NCBI GenBank assembly: GCA_028822845.1
Contig: JAPKCS010000010.1
Location: 1-58,361, forward strand
Source of the DNA: Candidatus Poseidoniaceae archaeon
GTDB lineage: Archaea; Thermoplasmatota; Poseidoniia; Poseidoniales; Poseidoniaceae
DNA length: 58,361 nucleotides
Direction of reading: 5' to 3'
How positions within the stretch are numbered: the first letter of the stretch is position 1; the number at the start of each line of letters is the position of its first letter. Both the position numbers and the translations under genes were made by a program. Under the pieces are notes generated by a model, which was not told the origin of the DNA, made no database searches, and was given only the letters and a program-made list of their open reading frames with translations. Below, piece after piece: positions 41,501 to 51,049 of the stretch.

Positions 41501-43054
41501 TGAGCCACCAGTGTCTGTTGCTTCTTGAGCTCGGCATGAGCGCACATAGCCACCAGGAGCGATGAGGTCCGGTTTGATTCGGCCGTCATCGGTTGGCCCA
41601 CGAGAAGAACCGGACATGATGGAATCGGGTGATCCAGAGTAGCGGTTTTGGTGATTGCCGACTGAGATTGTGTTCTTGGCTGTGGCTGGCGAACCGACCG
41701 TACCGGTGTCTGGGCCATCGTTACCGGCTGCGAAAAGGATGGTGAGCCCGTCTCGACCGTTGTAATAGCGATCGTAATAATTGGCCCGATCATCAACATC
41801 TTCGGCTGAGGAAGTGTACCTTCCTTGATCGCTTGTTTGAGAGGAACCCCATGAATTGGTGTGTGTTCGTGCCCCTGCTGAGTAGGCTGAATTGAGCAAG
41901 TAGTTCAACGAAGGTGATTGGAAATTCCCCGTGTTGTCGTTTTCCATTGCTTGGAAGTAAAGTTCTGCTTCTGGCGCAACACCAGCATAGCCTCCTTGCG
42001 CGCCATCACCAAGCACCGAGCATGAAACGTGGGTTCCGTGACCTGAGTGTTTGTCGGCGGTTGAACCGTCGCCGATCACGTCGCTGTTCGACACCACACG
42101 GGTGCCAAAGTCGCCGTGGTCATCGTCCAAACCTGAATCCGCCACGGCTACAATCTGGCCTGAACCGTCGAGGTCGGTGGTAAAGTAGGACGTCATTTGG
42201 CCGGTTTTCATGTTGGATCGGGCGTTGTCGTTGTAAATCGTAAAGGCGGGATCAAACTGGAATGAACGCAAGGAGGGTTGTGCGATGAGAGCCAACAGGT
42301 CTGTTGTGGAAAGGGTCCCTTCATATCGGCCTTCGTCCCATTTCCGGACATCTTCAAACACCAAGGGAGCAACATCAGCGAGCTTCTGCATCAATGATGC
42401 ACCTGAATCATCTGAAAAATCAACGCCGTCGACGGGTCCGAGTTCATCTCGCCACCCTTCAATTCTCATCAATTCTCCTTGCAGGTTTGCAACGCCATCT
42501 TCGAGCAGCAGAACATCAAGAACTGCACCATCGACCAACAAACCCAGTGGAACGCTGTGCTGAGCAAGAACACCTTGCATGCCTGCCGCTTGTTCAAGAG
42601 CATGTGGCGTGCCTTGGACGATGAGGCCTGAAGGGAAAATGAATTCTCGAACCGTTGCACCTTGAATGTCTTCGAGTTGATGCCGGGCATCTTGCATTTC
42701 AATCGTCTCGTCAATCAAGAGCAAACGAAGGTCTGCACGGCCTTGCAGCCAAGCATTGGACATTGGACGATCGAGATGGAGGCCATCGAAATCGAAGGTT
42801 CCGATTCGAGTTTCAGCCTCAACCAGCCGATGTTCGAGGACCGATTCATCGCTGTAAACACCCACTGCATCAGCATAAACGCCGTCAACTAAATCGAAAC
42901 TGACCCATTCAACATCGTCTCCATTTTGGAGGGTTTCACCACCAACGTGTTGGTTGATATCGATTGATGAGAAGGTGCTCTGCAAGACGAATAGAACGAC
43001 GAGAAACCACGCCCCCAACACCGTGCGGCGTCCTTGCATGGAATGGCCTTCCAT
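38543..43054 (-). CDS. Membrane-anchored subtilisin-like (S8) protease with cytoplasmic zinc domain
   Basis: 1,503 residues. Signal peptide near 7-31. A propeptide-like region precedes the S8 domain, whose triad is intact: ADSGLDDDHGDFG (Asp near 302), SGHGTHVSCSV (His near 339) and YTGTSMATPNAAGAA (Ser near 531); the oxyanion Asn is in AAGNDGPD. Then a P-domain-like part (LTSPSGIVYLGNDF), CARDB domains (VFNVGNVRADFFDIEF, LENNNQHQIIVD) and more Ig-like repeats. A membrane helix lies near 1408-1428 and the last 60 residues contain Cys/His pairs (CWSC, CPGCGARYH, CQSG, CANC) like a RING-type or zinc-ribbon fold, inside the cell. Start at 43054; 43039 would also keep the signal peptide. It may degrade proteins in particulate organic matter or process surface proteins. 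Confidence 0.9.
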   Translation of the reverse strand: MEGHSMQGRRTVLGAWFLVVLFVLQSTFSSIDINQHVGGETLQNGDDVEWVSFDLVDGVYADAVGVYSDESVLEHRLVEAETRIGTFDFDGLHLDRPMSNAWLQGRADLRLLLIDETIEMQDARHQLEDIQGATVREFIFPSGLIVQGTPHALEQAAGMQGVLAQHSVPLGLLVDGAVLDVLLLEDGVANLQGELMRIEGWRDELGPVDGVDFSDDSGASLMQKLADVAPLVFEDVRKWDEGRYEGTLSTTDLLALIAQPSLRSFQFDPAFTIYNDNARSNMKTGQMTSYFTTDLDGSGQIVAVADSGLDDDHGDFGTRVVSNSDVIGDGSTADKHSGHGTHVSCSVLGDGAQGGYAGVAPEAELYFQAMENDNTGNFQSPSLNYLLNSAYSAGARTHTNSWGSSQTSDQGRYTSSAEDVDDRANYYDRYYNGRDGLTILFAAGNDGPDTGTVGSPATAKNTISVGNHQNRYSGSPDSIMSGSSRGPTDDGRIKPDLIAPGGYVRSCRAQEATDTGGSTWSSTYYLEYTGTSMATPNAAGAAAMIREYLEEIAQRPSPQGALVKALMILGATDIGSRDIPNDNEGWGKVNLRDTLAPTSGQGIWVDDRSVLSGTGNAKTYTFNITQSNGGLKTVLAWSDERGSTFSNTQLVNNLDLELTSPSGIVYLGNDFANGRSTTGGSGDTLNNLEVVLLDSPETGVWTVKVKDTYHGGSTSQPFSIAVRGHGVNDLRPDPEFIIGDFQMSVSIPQVGDQVQLTTKVFNVGNVRADFFDIEFKVDNILIDTKNTDVGAGSTKTQVWYWTPQDSGEATLSFTIDPDDEIEEILENNNQHQIIVDVTAPGVKLLAEPQLKTLLNTSASTTSWTVALTNTALIATNASMSTDGIINTGTGQSESWYVGATESNFSLEGQGTANITVTLVHPTPPTPGTYKIGLTGFDVDNGVTYPYQLDFIVPELANLRLEYDYQIVPVSPTTPTTIDIRLFNIGNANIGYDLFLQAPAGWSAGFDDLASDPGATSGSTGLIDQDTQRTIGMSFTPPQVMTGAGAERIVQLTAISQTEIQDSWVFEIPIKVEEIRTVAIDLETNLGVLRPDSAFSMMFSVEHKGNINLNLTPSFELPTGWAVVSGTDMLQLNWTSTENILIGIQGDGTGRSGEVKFHMDSGSDRTTWVGQFEVEVLPVPTLQFVSLVLQDGTSWANPLGPGAHPSGQPLVFTWLVGNDADVEWAPTVSISLDQGLFGECEGVEPVGLNDVSPVVCTVLIPATMAPLSEPSFSMTLLGSGVERTEQVGLYVASVLDASWVQERTVPFQTGTQSMLEVTLTNTGNTLFSHQLKVEASTDWTASIDGDDIADLQPGESMTVRLLVEARRPGTGTIDLLLVEGELIATSSVVLEVESNGEPTATSGGTLPISVLGPIMFLLLAGMLGFLVLRKSKEKDSAGPNLKTIAPQPVSGPMCWSCRQTIVGPMQGCPGCGARYHRSEFEGCQSGALETCANCSAKPSTFVLA

Positions 43055-43108
43055 CACCGTGCTTTATCGCTTGGGGTCTGCTGAACAGGGTTTGAGTCAC
43101 AATAGGCA

Positions 43109-43768
43109 TCAGTTCAAAGGCCAAAACTCACGGTCGGCCTTGTCTTTGAAAATCTCCGTCGCCCATTCCCCTACTTCATGATCCCAGGATTGACGTTTCT
43201 CTTCCCCGGTATACTCGGTCCATTCAAGTTCGATCGTGATCAGGTATTGATCCCAAACCGTGTAGCCGACAACGAGCATTTCCAAATCATCACCAGCAAT
43301 GGAAGAATGGGCGTTGATTGATTCAACCTCGATTCGCATCGTTTGGTGAATCTCGCTGCCGTTTTCAGACGCAAAATGAACTTGCACCACCACATCTGTG
43401 ATGGCACGGCTCCCTGTGTTGTGGATTTCAGACATCATCAGATGGCCACCACGTTGCATGTAGTGTGTCTCTACGTTGACAGAATCCCTGGGCAGCACCC
43501 AGTACCAACCGCTCATAACCACGCCGAGGAACATCAAGAGAACAATTCCGGCAAGGGCGACTTGCCGCGGTGAAATCTTTCGCCCAAGTGAGTCGACTAC
43601 ACGCTTTGCACGGCGTACATCGGCCATGGTCTCTGCCATATCTTCGGCAGCATCGAGTGCAGCCAAGTTCAACAAACCAGTCGGATTGCCTCCTGAAATA
43701 TCGTCCTCATGGACAAGCATCTCCCCATCTTCACCGATTGGGATCTGCCGTCGTTCACCTTCCATCAT
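43109..43768 (-). CDS. Single-pass membrane protein of unknown function
   Basis: 219 residues. Residues 1-65 are hydrophilic (QIPIGEDGEMLVHEDD, DAAEDMAETMADVRRAKRVV) and contain no signal peptide. One membrane helix at about 70-90 (VALAGIVLLMFLGVVMSGWYWVL) leads to an Ig-like extracellular beta domain (SEIHNTGSRAITDVVVQVHF). It lies between the 1,559-residue protein (six bases) and the protease (54 bases) and is probably cotranscribed. A Shine-Dalgarno GAGGTGG precedes the double ATG at 43768. It may help assemble one of its large neighbours (inference). Confidence 0.72.
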   Translation of the reverse strand: MMEGERRQIPIGEDGEMLVHEDDISGGNPTGLLNLAALDAAEDMAETMADVRRAKRVVDSLGRKISPRQVALAGIVLLMFLGVVMSGWYWVLPRDSVNVETHYMQRGGHLMMSEIHNTGSRAITDVVVQVHFASENGSEIHQTMRIEVESINAHSSIAGDDLEMLVVGYTVWDQYLITIELEWTEYTGEEKRQSWDHEVGEWATEIFKDKADREFWPLN

Positions 43769-43774
43769 ACCACC

Positions 43775-46700
43775 TCAGAAGATCATGGCCAATCCACTGG
43801 CGATGATGGAAGTCACTGGTTCCACCAAAAGTACGTGGCGTGTTTCAACACCGCCGCCAGAAAGGGTTCCAATCAACGAAAGATCGGTGACCATACCATT
43901 GACGCCAATCGAGGATGCTGTCGGAATGATTCCTGTGAATTGAGTGTCGAGCAAAACCCCTCGCCCTTCGAGCTCCCACCCATCAAGCAAGGGCACGTAA
44001 TAGCCGGGTTCCATGGAAACTTCAGCGCTTGCAATGATTCGACCATTGGTGATGTCATCAAGCACAATGATGGGGTATTGCATCGGTCCAGTGTAGACGT
44101 GAATTGTAGCAGACTTGAGGTTCTCGCCGATGACTTCAACGCGTTCGATGGTGACACCGGGCGCTGATGGAACATCTGTTTGTTTGATGTACACTCGCTC
44201 GACTCCTTGGCCGTCAGACGCTATGCGCATGCCCCAATCGTCGGTGGCCTCCATCACGAAGGTCTTCGGTAGACCTTCCGCCAACATCAGAACATCACCT
44301 CGAATATCCACGGCTCTGCCGCTTGCTTCGAGGTACAAATCCATGTCTTCGGTGTTGGAACGGTAGTCGAGGGACATCATGCCTTGGAAAGCAATATCAG
44401 CGCGGATATCGAACTCTTTCTCTGGCTGGGCTGCAAGCCGCATCTCCCCTGGAAGGTTTCGCATGAACGCTGTTGCAGGCCACCATTGGTCGTCAACGTA
44501 GCGCATTTGTTGAATCATCAGTGAATCTGCTGAGTGGCCACCGGCGGTTTGGTACTGGGTTGGCACCGTGACGTTGATCAAGAAAATGTCACCAACCGTG
44601 GTCGAGAAGTCTGTTGATTGCGGAACGCCGATGATCAATGCTTCAACACGTGTGAGGGCTCTGCGATCGATGAACACAGCATGAGCTGAGTCCAAACGGG
44701 TACCAAGGTCGTAGGTCATGTCAATCGAAACCCGAGGCACGGTGAGGTTGTCTTGGGTGGAAAACACTGCGTTCGCAATGACGTTGTTTGGTTGGGTCGT
44801 ATCCAATCCATCGATGATCAATTGTGAATCCCGCCCTTCGAGCCCGTTGATGATCAGACTGAACTGTTCTCGCAAAGGCTGCCACGCATCCATTGCCAAA
44901 TCCACTTCATAGACAGGAATTTCATTGATCATTCGGAAATCATATTCGATGAAAATCCGACCAGATGGAAGGCTTGGCATCCACGACTTGAGGTGCCATG
45001 AGCGACGCGATTCGATGGTGATGCCTTGATTGGCCCACGCCGTGGTGTTGATGGTTTCCAACTCGCTGTCGAGCACGATGCCGTCTGCAAGGATTTCCGC
45101 AGCCAGTGCTGGATACGACACATTGCCCTGTTCGAGGGCTTCGATGAAATCATCCACCTCATCAGGCGACACTTGGTAATCAGCAAGGATTGCATCGACG
45201 ACGCTGCGACTTGTCAGGGTGAAGGTCGGCATTCTGCTGTAGTTGAAACTCACCATTGTGGCTTCGTTGAAATTGGCTGAAAGACCGTGGACCCACGATG
45301 GTTCCTCACCGACGTTGGACCCTTTCATGACATCTGCAGTGAGGTTAAACGCCTCACCAGTGACGAGGTCAATACCAAGCGACATGTCGTTTTCATCGGT
45401 GCTGACGCCGCCGAGATCAACAGTCATTCCATAGATGAGGTCGTTGACAATCGTACCAAAACCAACAAGATCGCCAAGGAAAAACGACAGGGCTTCAACG
45501 CCATCCCCTTCATCGAAGGTCGGGAGTTCAAGGCCTGTTGAGTCAACATCGCTCGGGTAAGCAATCGTGATGTCCGCAGGCAGTGGATTGATGGCAATTC
45601 GACCATTCATGCCTTTGAATCGGTCAGTGTACTGGCTTTCATCTTCAAGCAAGATGTTGAACGGTGCTGATGAAGCGCGAGTCATTTCAACCCTCGAATT
45701 GCCCTCTGGTCCCTTTGAGCCAGGCTCGAGCGGAGACAGTCTTTGGATGCTTGTCACTTCGGAAATAGCGACGCTGAGGCTTGCTTCGCCCGTGTCTTCA
45801 TCGACCCAGAAGCGGAAGTGGTCGCCATCCATGGTCAACGGTTGAGTGGCGTTTGTCATCTGAATGTGAATGGACTCCATTGGTTCGCTCGCCACATAGC
45901 CAACCGTGTCGCCAAGGATCAAAGAAAACTCTGCTGGAAGGCCCTTTAGACGGATGGCATTGCGTTGGTCTGGACTCTCACCACCATAGGTGATGGTTCC
46001 AATTGGATCGCTTGCTGTGTACGTCATCGCTTCAGAAGTTTGGGTTAAATTGAATGTTGTTGGGCGGTTTGAAACGGTCGCTGATTGACGTATTGCTGAA
46101 GTCAAATCACCGTCTGTGTGCATCATGTGGCCGATCAACAAAGGTCCGCCTTCAAGCCCTCTCAGCTCCATCTGTCGAACATCGTTGACTGGATCATAGG
46201 AGTGTTCGACATCGGTGATGCCGCCGATTCGCGCACTCATCGCTACTGGAACAAGCGGGGCAATCGGTCCAAGCCGTCCGTTCACGCTCGTCAATTCGGT
46301 GTCTTCTGAAAGCAAGATGTGATCGATTTCAGGCAACCACGGGTTGTCGCTGCTTGATATTGAAAAGGTGACTTGCCCGATTGGCATCGGCTCACGCACG
46401 GAGTTTGAAAGGGTGGCTCGTACTTGGTTGCGGCAATGCAAGGCAACTGAACCGCCTTCTGATCCAGCCGTGCCGACAATCGATTCTGGCAGACCGTTCA
46501 CGATGTCTCCAACATCCAGGATCACTTCGATCACCGTCAGTAGGGCATTGTCCAAGATTTGGGCGATGGAGTTGAGGTTGGGGTTGTCAAAGTTGACTCG
46601 GCTGATACCACTCTCGGGAATTTGAAAACTACCTTCGACGATGACAACCTTGGGGACGTTGTCAATCATCAGTTCAAGAGAAGACCGATCTGCTTCATAG

Positions 46701-48454
46701 CCACCTCGCATGAACGTCGATTTGTATTCAATGCGGTCGATCGATTCTGTCGCCGCCATGACAATCAGGGTGTTTGGTGGTTCAGCGGGATTCACTGGAA
46801 GGGTTGGATCGTTGATGTTGCTTGTCGTATCGCCGGTGAAGTTCTTGATAGCAATGATCAGTGAAAGGCGTTCAGGGAGGTCGCCGGGGAACCCTTGGCT
46901 GCCTGGTGCTTCGCCGATCATGGTGAAGATCGCTGCAATCTCTTCAGCTGGCATGGTGCCCGATGGAAGACCACGAATCCAACTGCGTGAGTCGGTGGTG
47001 TTACCAAAGGGTTGGTCGCCTTCTGTTGTGTTCGAGCGATCTTCGAAGTAATGCAGGTAAAGATCAGCACCCACATCTGAATAAATTTCAACCGTGTCAA
47101 AGGTGTTTTGGCCAAGGTTATCATTTCTCAACGTAATGTCGATCTCTTCTGGCAAACGAGTTTCGCCTTCCTCTGGGTGAAATCCTACATCGATGTAAGC
47201 GACCTCAAGAACGGGAGCAGTCGTTCCACCTCCGTAACCATCGAAGCGAATGAAACCAACACCAACGCCAAGGCCACACTTGTGATCATCGCTCTTGGCA
47301 AGATGGTCCGCTATTGGATCGAAGTAGGACTCATCTTCACAATCGGTTTGACGGTTGTCGCCCGGTGCATCAGGGTTTGACACCCGGATAGCGTATGGAG
47401 CGGAAATCGAAGTAAGACTGATGTCGCTTGAATCGATGGATCCTCCGACCAGATCAGAAAGGAAACTGAGCCCGTTGGTGATGACGGTGTTGACTGAGAA
47501 GGTCATTCGCTGTAAGCCTACAGAAAGGGTGTACTGGTAAGGTGGTTGAGTAAATTGAGTGTCAATAATGATGGCGTATGATTCTGAATCTTCCAACGTT
47601 AAGTCGAAAGCAAGACCTTTCATCAGGCTCACTTCGAGATTTGCCAAATCATCCCAAAGTGGGTCGTTTTGATCCAACGCAGTCACAGCCCATTGGAAGG
47701 TGGGGCGGATCCAAAGTTCTTCGATGCAGGGAACGGTCAACGGTGGCACGCCACAGTCACCAAATTCGAAACCGAAACCATCGTCTTGGGTGACGAGGCC
47801 CTGAATGGTCAGACCGACCGATAGATCGTCACCCCCATCGCCGTCGATGTCGATGTAATTGTTGAACAACACCAGGTCTGTGCCGACGATAAGTTCCCCT
47901 GTGAAGGTGCCGTTTTGCCAAGCTTCGAAGGATGGCCCATCGTTACGAGAAGAGAAGTTAACGTAGATGGCATAGGTGTTGATTCCGACTCCCAAAGGGT
48001 TGCTAAGGCCAAGTGAATTGACTGAAAACAAGGTCTCGAAGAGGTTGTATGGCCATCCGTCAGGTTGTGTTGAGGTGTCGATCAGAAACTCATAGGGGCG
48101 AGGATGTTCCACTTCGAAAGGAGCGCTGTCTCGTAAAGTGACATTGTCGAGGTAAGCGCTCGCTTCGCTGAGTGCGTCATTTTCACCCATTGGTCGTGCG
48201 TTCAAGTCAACAGCATTCAGGGCTTCAAGGGCCTCCTGGGTTGCAATTTCGTCTTCACCGCTTTGGGTTCTGGAATTGAGCGTGTCTTCCAATGCATCAA
48301 GGACTCCGAAATCTTCTCGAGAGACCGATAAATCTGCTTCGGCGGGTGTGGCAATCGATGCGAACATCAGCACGACTAGGAACAGCGCCATACGACGTGG
48401 GTCCCGTTTCTGAGGCAAACCAGCACGTACGACACGAACCGCTACCTCATCCAT
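43775..48454 (-). CDS. Very large exported protein of unknown function
   Basis: 1,559 residues. Signal sequence MALFLVVLMFASIATPAEA begins at residue 22, so a start there is possible. The body is mostly beta and has repeated phrases like GLPAEFSLILGDTVGY, NPLPADITIAYPSDV, GLPSGTMPAEEIAAIF, NLPGEMRLAAQPEKEF and EGLPKTFVMEATDD, which suggests degenerate repeats of about 70-120 residues that end at a LP-x-x-hydrophobic hinge. A weakly hydrophobic C-terminus may anchor it. I do not recognise any catalytic domain. It is followed closely by the small membrane protein and the protease on the same strand. It may be an S-layer or adhesin component. Confidence 0.8.
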   Translation of the reverse strand: MDEVAVRVVRAGLPQKRDPRRMALFLVVLMFASIATPAEADLSVSREDFGVLDALEDTLNSRTQSGEDEIATQEALEALNAVDLNARPMGENDALSEASAYLDNVTLRDSAPFEVEHPRPYEFLIDTSTQPDGWPYNLFETLFSVNSLGLSNPLGVGINTYAIYVNFSSRNDGPSFEAWQNGTFTGELIVGTDLVLFNNYIDIDGDGGDDLSVGLTIQGLVTQDDGFGFEFGDCGVPPLTVPCIEELWIRPTFQWAVTALDQNDPLWDDLANLEVSLMKGLAFDLTLEDSESYAIIIDTQFTQPPYQYTLSVGLQRMTFSVNTVITNGLSFLSDLVGGSIDSSDISLTSISAPYAIRVSNPDAPGDNRQTDCEDESYFDPIADHLAKSDDHKCGLGVGVGFIRFDGYGGGTTAPVLEVAYIDVGFHPEEGETRLPEEIDITLRNDNLGQNTFDTVEIYSDVGADLYLHYFEDRSNTTEGDQPFGNTTDSRSWIRGLPSGTMPAEEIAAIFTMIGEAPGSQGFPGDLPERLSLIIAIKNFTGDTTSNINDPTLPVNPAEPPNTLIVMAATESIDRIEYKSTFMRGGYEADRSSLELMIDNVPKVVIVEGSFQIPESGISRVNFDNPNLNSIAQILDNALLTVIEVILDVGDIVNGLPESIVGTAGSEGGSVALHCRNQVRATLSNSVREPMPIGQVTFSISSSDNPWLPEIDHILLSEDTELTSVNGRLGPIAPLVPVAMSARIGGITDVEHSYDPVNDVRQMELRGLEGGPLLIGHMMHTDGDLTSAIRQSATVSNRPTTFNLTQTSEAMTYTASDPIGTITYGGESPDQRNAIRLKGLPAEFSLILGDTVGYVASEPMESIHIQMTNATQPLTMDGDHFRFWVDEDTGEASLSVAISEVTSIQRLSPLEPGSKGPEGNSRVEMTRASSAPFNILLEDESQYTDRFKGMNGRIAINPLPADITIAYPSDVDSTGLELPTFDEGDGVEALSFFLGDLVGFGTIVNDLIYGMTVDLGGVSTDENDMSLGIDLVTGEAFNLTADVMKGSNVGEEPSWVHGLSANFNEATMVSFNYSRMPTFTLTSRSVVDAILADYQVSPDEVDDFIEALEQGNVSYPALAAEILADGIVLDSELETINTTAWANQGITIESRRSWHLKSWMPSLPSGRIFIEYDFRMINEIPVYEVDLAMDAWQPLREQFSLIINGLEGRDSQLIIDGLDTTQPNNVIANAVFSTQDNLTVPRVSIDMTYDLGTRLDSAHAVFIDRRALTRVEALIIGVPQSTDFSTTVGDIFLINVTVPTQYQTAGGHSADSLMIQQMRYVDDQWWPATAFMRNLPGEMRLAAQPEKEFDIRADIAFQGMMSLDYRSNTEDMDLYLEASGRAVDIRGDVLMLAEGLPKTFVMEATDDWGMRIASDGQGVERVYIKQTDVPSAPGVTIERVEVIGENLKSATIHVYTGPMQYPIIVLDDITNGRIIASAEVSMEPGYYVPLLDGWELEGRGVLLDTQFTGIIPTASSIGVNGMVTDLSLIGTLSGGGVETRHVLLVEPVTSIIASGLAMIF

Positions 48455-48537
48455 GACTCTAAGGGAGCAGGGCCACTATGAGAACCCATCCCCTTGTTGG
48501 GTGAATTTTCGCTGATACACACCCGATAAAGGCCGAT

Positions 48538-51003
48538 TCAAGCGTTGATGACATTGTCGATGTTGCATGACGGACAAGCAACCACTGCTTGCTCTATGCC
48601 GTCTGGCAGGGTCACTGAAAATGGCGCGTTGCAGGCTGTGCACATCTGGGATGTTGAAGCACTTGCCTCAGGGACGTTTGGTTCAGGTGCGCTTTCCTCA
48701 ACGAGTGGTGCGTTTTTTTGCATGCTTGGTGGAAGTTGAACCCCACCGCTTTTCACCACAGTTTTTGGCGCTTCAGCCGTCATAGCCTCGTCGATGAAGT
48801 CATGCATTGGCGCTTGGGATACGGGTTGAGGTTGGGGCTGACGGCGCGGTTCTTCATCGTTCAACAACGCCATTGCATCTGCCGCAGCGGCTTGGCTTCC
48901 TGCACTGAAAGATGGAGCAGCGGTTGGAGGTGCAAACGCTGAACTTGGTTGGACTGAAGCACTGTCGCCATAGATCGATTCAAGTTCAGCTGCTCTCGCT
49001 TCCTCTTCTTTCACAACCGTTGAGGTGACCTCGCCAACGTCCAAGCCTGCCAGAACAATTGCTGGGGCAAACAGTGGAGTTTTCCGCGTGTCCACGACAT
49101 GAGCGATGTGGGTTTTCGCTTCAGATGCACTCAGCCCACGGCCAACGAGCAGTTCCACAGCGATGCTGTGCTGCCAACGACGATGGCCGACGAGGGCGAC
49201 GCCCATGGTCACGGTACCGATGAACAGGACCATCAGCAACAAGCCAGCGATGCTGCCTTCTTCTGCAGGCTCGTCAACGGTGATGGTGAAAGCGTGGCTG
49301 TCGGTGTTCCCCGAGGGGTCGAAGACCGTGACCACGACGGTGTAACTGCCAGCCTGCTTGAACGTGATATCAGCGCTGCTTCCAGTCCGGTCCGGATCGT
49401 CCCGAACATCGCCGTTCCCATCGCTGTCCAATTCAGGATTGAGATCCCAATGGTAACGAAGAACCGTGAGGTCGTCAAACGGATCATTGGCAGAAACGCT
49501 GCATCGGATTGCTTCATTGGTCATGCCGCTCGATGGGAGGATGTTGATGGTGCTTTGCTGAAGCACTGGCAAGGTGTTGTCAACCACGGTAACAGTTGTT
49601 TCACTGGTGTTGGTGTTACCAGAAGCATCGGTGACCGTGAGCAGAACTTCATGGGTTCCGATGGTGGTCCAAGACAGGAGGATTGAGGTGTTTTGACCGT
49701 AGGGTGCTCCGTCGAGGTTCCAGGCACACAAGGCAACAAGATGGTTGTCGCTGCTGCTGTCGCAGTTCAAGGTGAGTGGGGTGTTGACAAGCAAGCGCCA
49801 TCCCCCTGCAACCGGTTGGCCGTCGCCACCAATTCGAGCGGTTGGGTCTGTGATGTCTTCAACGTCAATCGCAACGGTCGCTGAAGCCATTTGGCCGGTC
49901 GGTGAGACAACCCACAATGTAACGGTTCGCTCCCCTGGCGTGGCCCATGAGGTTTCGGCGTTCCAACCAGTTGCGTCAGCGTCATTGTTTGCAATTCCGT
50001 CGTTATCTGCATCAATGTCCGCATCAAAGTCCCAAATGGCAGAATCAACTTGGTTGAGGCGGTTTGGGGTCGCCATGGCGTCAAAGGCAACAGAAGTACC
50101 AATGGTGGTGGAACCGTTCGCATCCGTGGTGAGGACTGGGTTCAAGGTCGGCGATAATTCGACCCGAATGGTCATTCGTACCGCTGCAGTTCCATCAGCT
50201 CCACCGACCGGTGTGTCCGTGTTATCAGCAACAACGATCAATGCTTCACCATCGAGTTCGTTTGGAACAATCCAAGAAAAAGAAGCGGTGCCGCCAACCG
50301 ATTGCAAGGAACCTCCAGTGATCGAAAGGGTTCCAACCCCTCCTGATGTGTAAAGGTCGTTCATGCTCTGTGTTTGCAGGTAAACGTCCCCTTGGCCTTC
50401 GAGCGCCCATGCGCTGACGACCACGGTTGTCCCCGCATCAAGGCGGAGATCATTGCCGAACAGGAGTGTTTGGTAGGCGCCTGGCTCCATCCCGATCAAG
50501 TCATGGAAAGGAGTCCAATAAGCCTCATCAATCGCTTGGACACTCAGGCTTGCACGGCTGTCATTGCCACCTAAATCACCCATGCCTTGGTCGCCATTAT
50601 GGTTGAGGTTATCGAACACGATGTACCATGCTTTTTCCGAGATTGAGGCTGGCACCTTCCAGTGGAATGAGTACGCTCCCAATGCAAATTCGGTCGAGGG
50701 GACTTGTTCGAAGGATGAGCGGTAAGATTGGCCAAGGTCATAGGGCTGAATTGTGTTCTGATCGAACACCAACACGTCAAGAGCATCATCAATGATGTTG
50801 ATGTTGATGTCAAACACATCACCTGGCATCAATACGCCAAGCGATACTTTGACGCAGGTACCGTCAGGAATTGGATCTGAACTCGAGAACGAGGCAGCAT
50901 CGGTCTCGGTGCACGATGGGGCGGCACGGCCAGCCTCGCCAAAAGCAGAAGGTGGCACCATGAGCATGATGAACAGGAACGCCACTGCAACACTGGAACG
51001 CAT
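48538..51003 (-). CDS. PKD-domain surface protein with membrane helix and cytoplasmic zinc ribbon
   Basis: 821 residues from 51003, where MRSSVAVAFLFIMLMVPPSAFG gives a signal peptide; an ATG at 51066 would add 21 residues. Exported part: a region similar to PPC-like beta-sandwiches, then PKD-type repeats (WDFDADIDADNDGI, GERTVTLWVVSPTG, WTTIGTHEVLLTVTDASGN, TFKQAGSYTVVVTVFDPSGN). A membrane helix lies at about 600-620 (GLLLMVLFIGTVTMGVAL). The inside part has a SHOCT-like short helical segment (RGLSASEAKTHIAHVVD), a Pro/Ala/Ser-rich linker and a zinc ribbon at the C-terminus (CTACNAPF, VVACPSCN). Same overall plan as the proteins at 16051 and 38543. Function unknown. Confidence 0.82.
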   Translation of the reverse strand: MRSSVAVAFLFIMLMVPPSAFGEAGRAAPSCTETDAASFSSSDPIPDGTCVKVSLGVLMPGDVFDININIIDDALDVLVFDQNTIQPYDLGQSYRSSFEQVPSTEFALGAYSFHWKVPASISEKAWYIVFDNLNHNGDQGMGDLGGNDSRASLSVQAIDEAYWTPFHDLIGMEPGAYQTLLFGNDLRLDAGTTVVVSAWALEGQGDVYLQTQSMNDLYTSGGVGTLSITGGSLQSVGGTASFSWIVPNELDGEALIVVADNTDTPVGGADGTAAVRMTIRVELSPTLNPVLTTDANGSTTIGTSVAFDAMATPNRLNQVDSAIWDFDADIDADNDGIANNDADATGWNAETSWATPGERTVTLWVVSPTGQMASATVAIDVEDITDPTARIGGDGQPVAGGWRLLVNTPLTLNCDSSSDNHLVALCAWNLDGAPYGQNTSILLSWTTIGTHEVLLTVTDASGNTNTSETTVTVVDNTLPVLQQSTINILPSSGMTNEAIRCSVSANDPFDDLTVLRYHWDLNPELDSDGNGDVRDDPDRTGSSADITFKQAGSYTVVVTVFDPSGNTDSHAFTITVDEPAEEGSIAGLLLMVLFIGTVTMGVALVGHRRWQHSIAVELLVGRGLSASEAKTHIAHVVDTRKTPLFAPAIVLAGLDVGEVTSTVVKEEEARAAELESIYGDSASVQPSSAFAPPTAAPSFSAGSQAAAADAMALLNDEEPRRQPQPQPVSQAPMHDFIDEAMTAEAPKTVVKSGGVQLPPSMQKNAPLVEESAPEPNVPEASASTSQMCTACNAPFSVTLPDGIEQAVVACPSCNIDNVINA

Positions 51004-51049
51004 GGCCTGCTGTTGTTCATCGACCACTTGAATGATGTGGAAGAATGTG

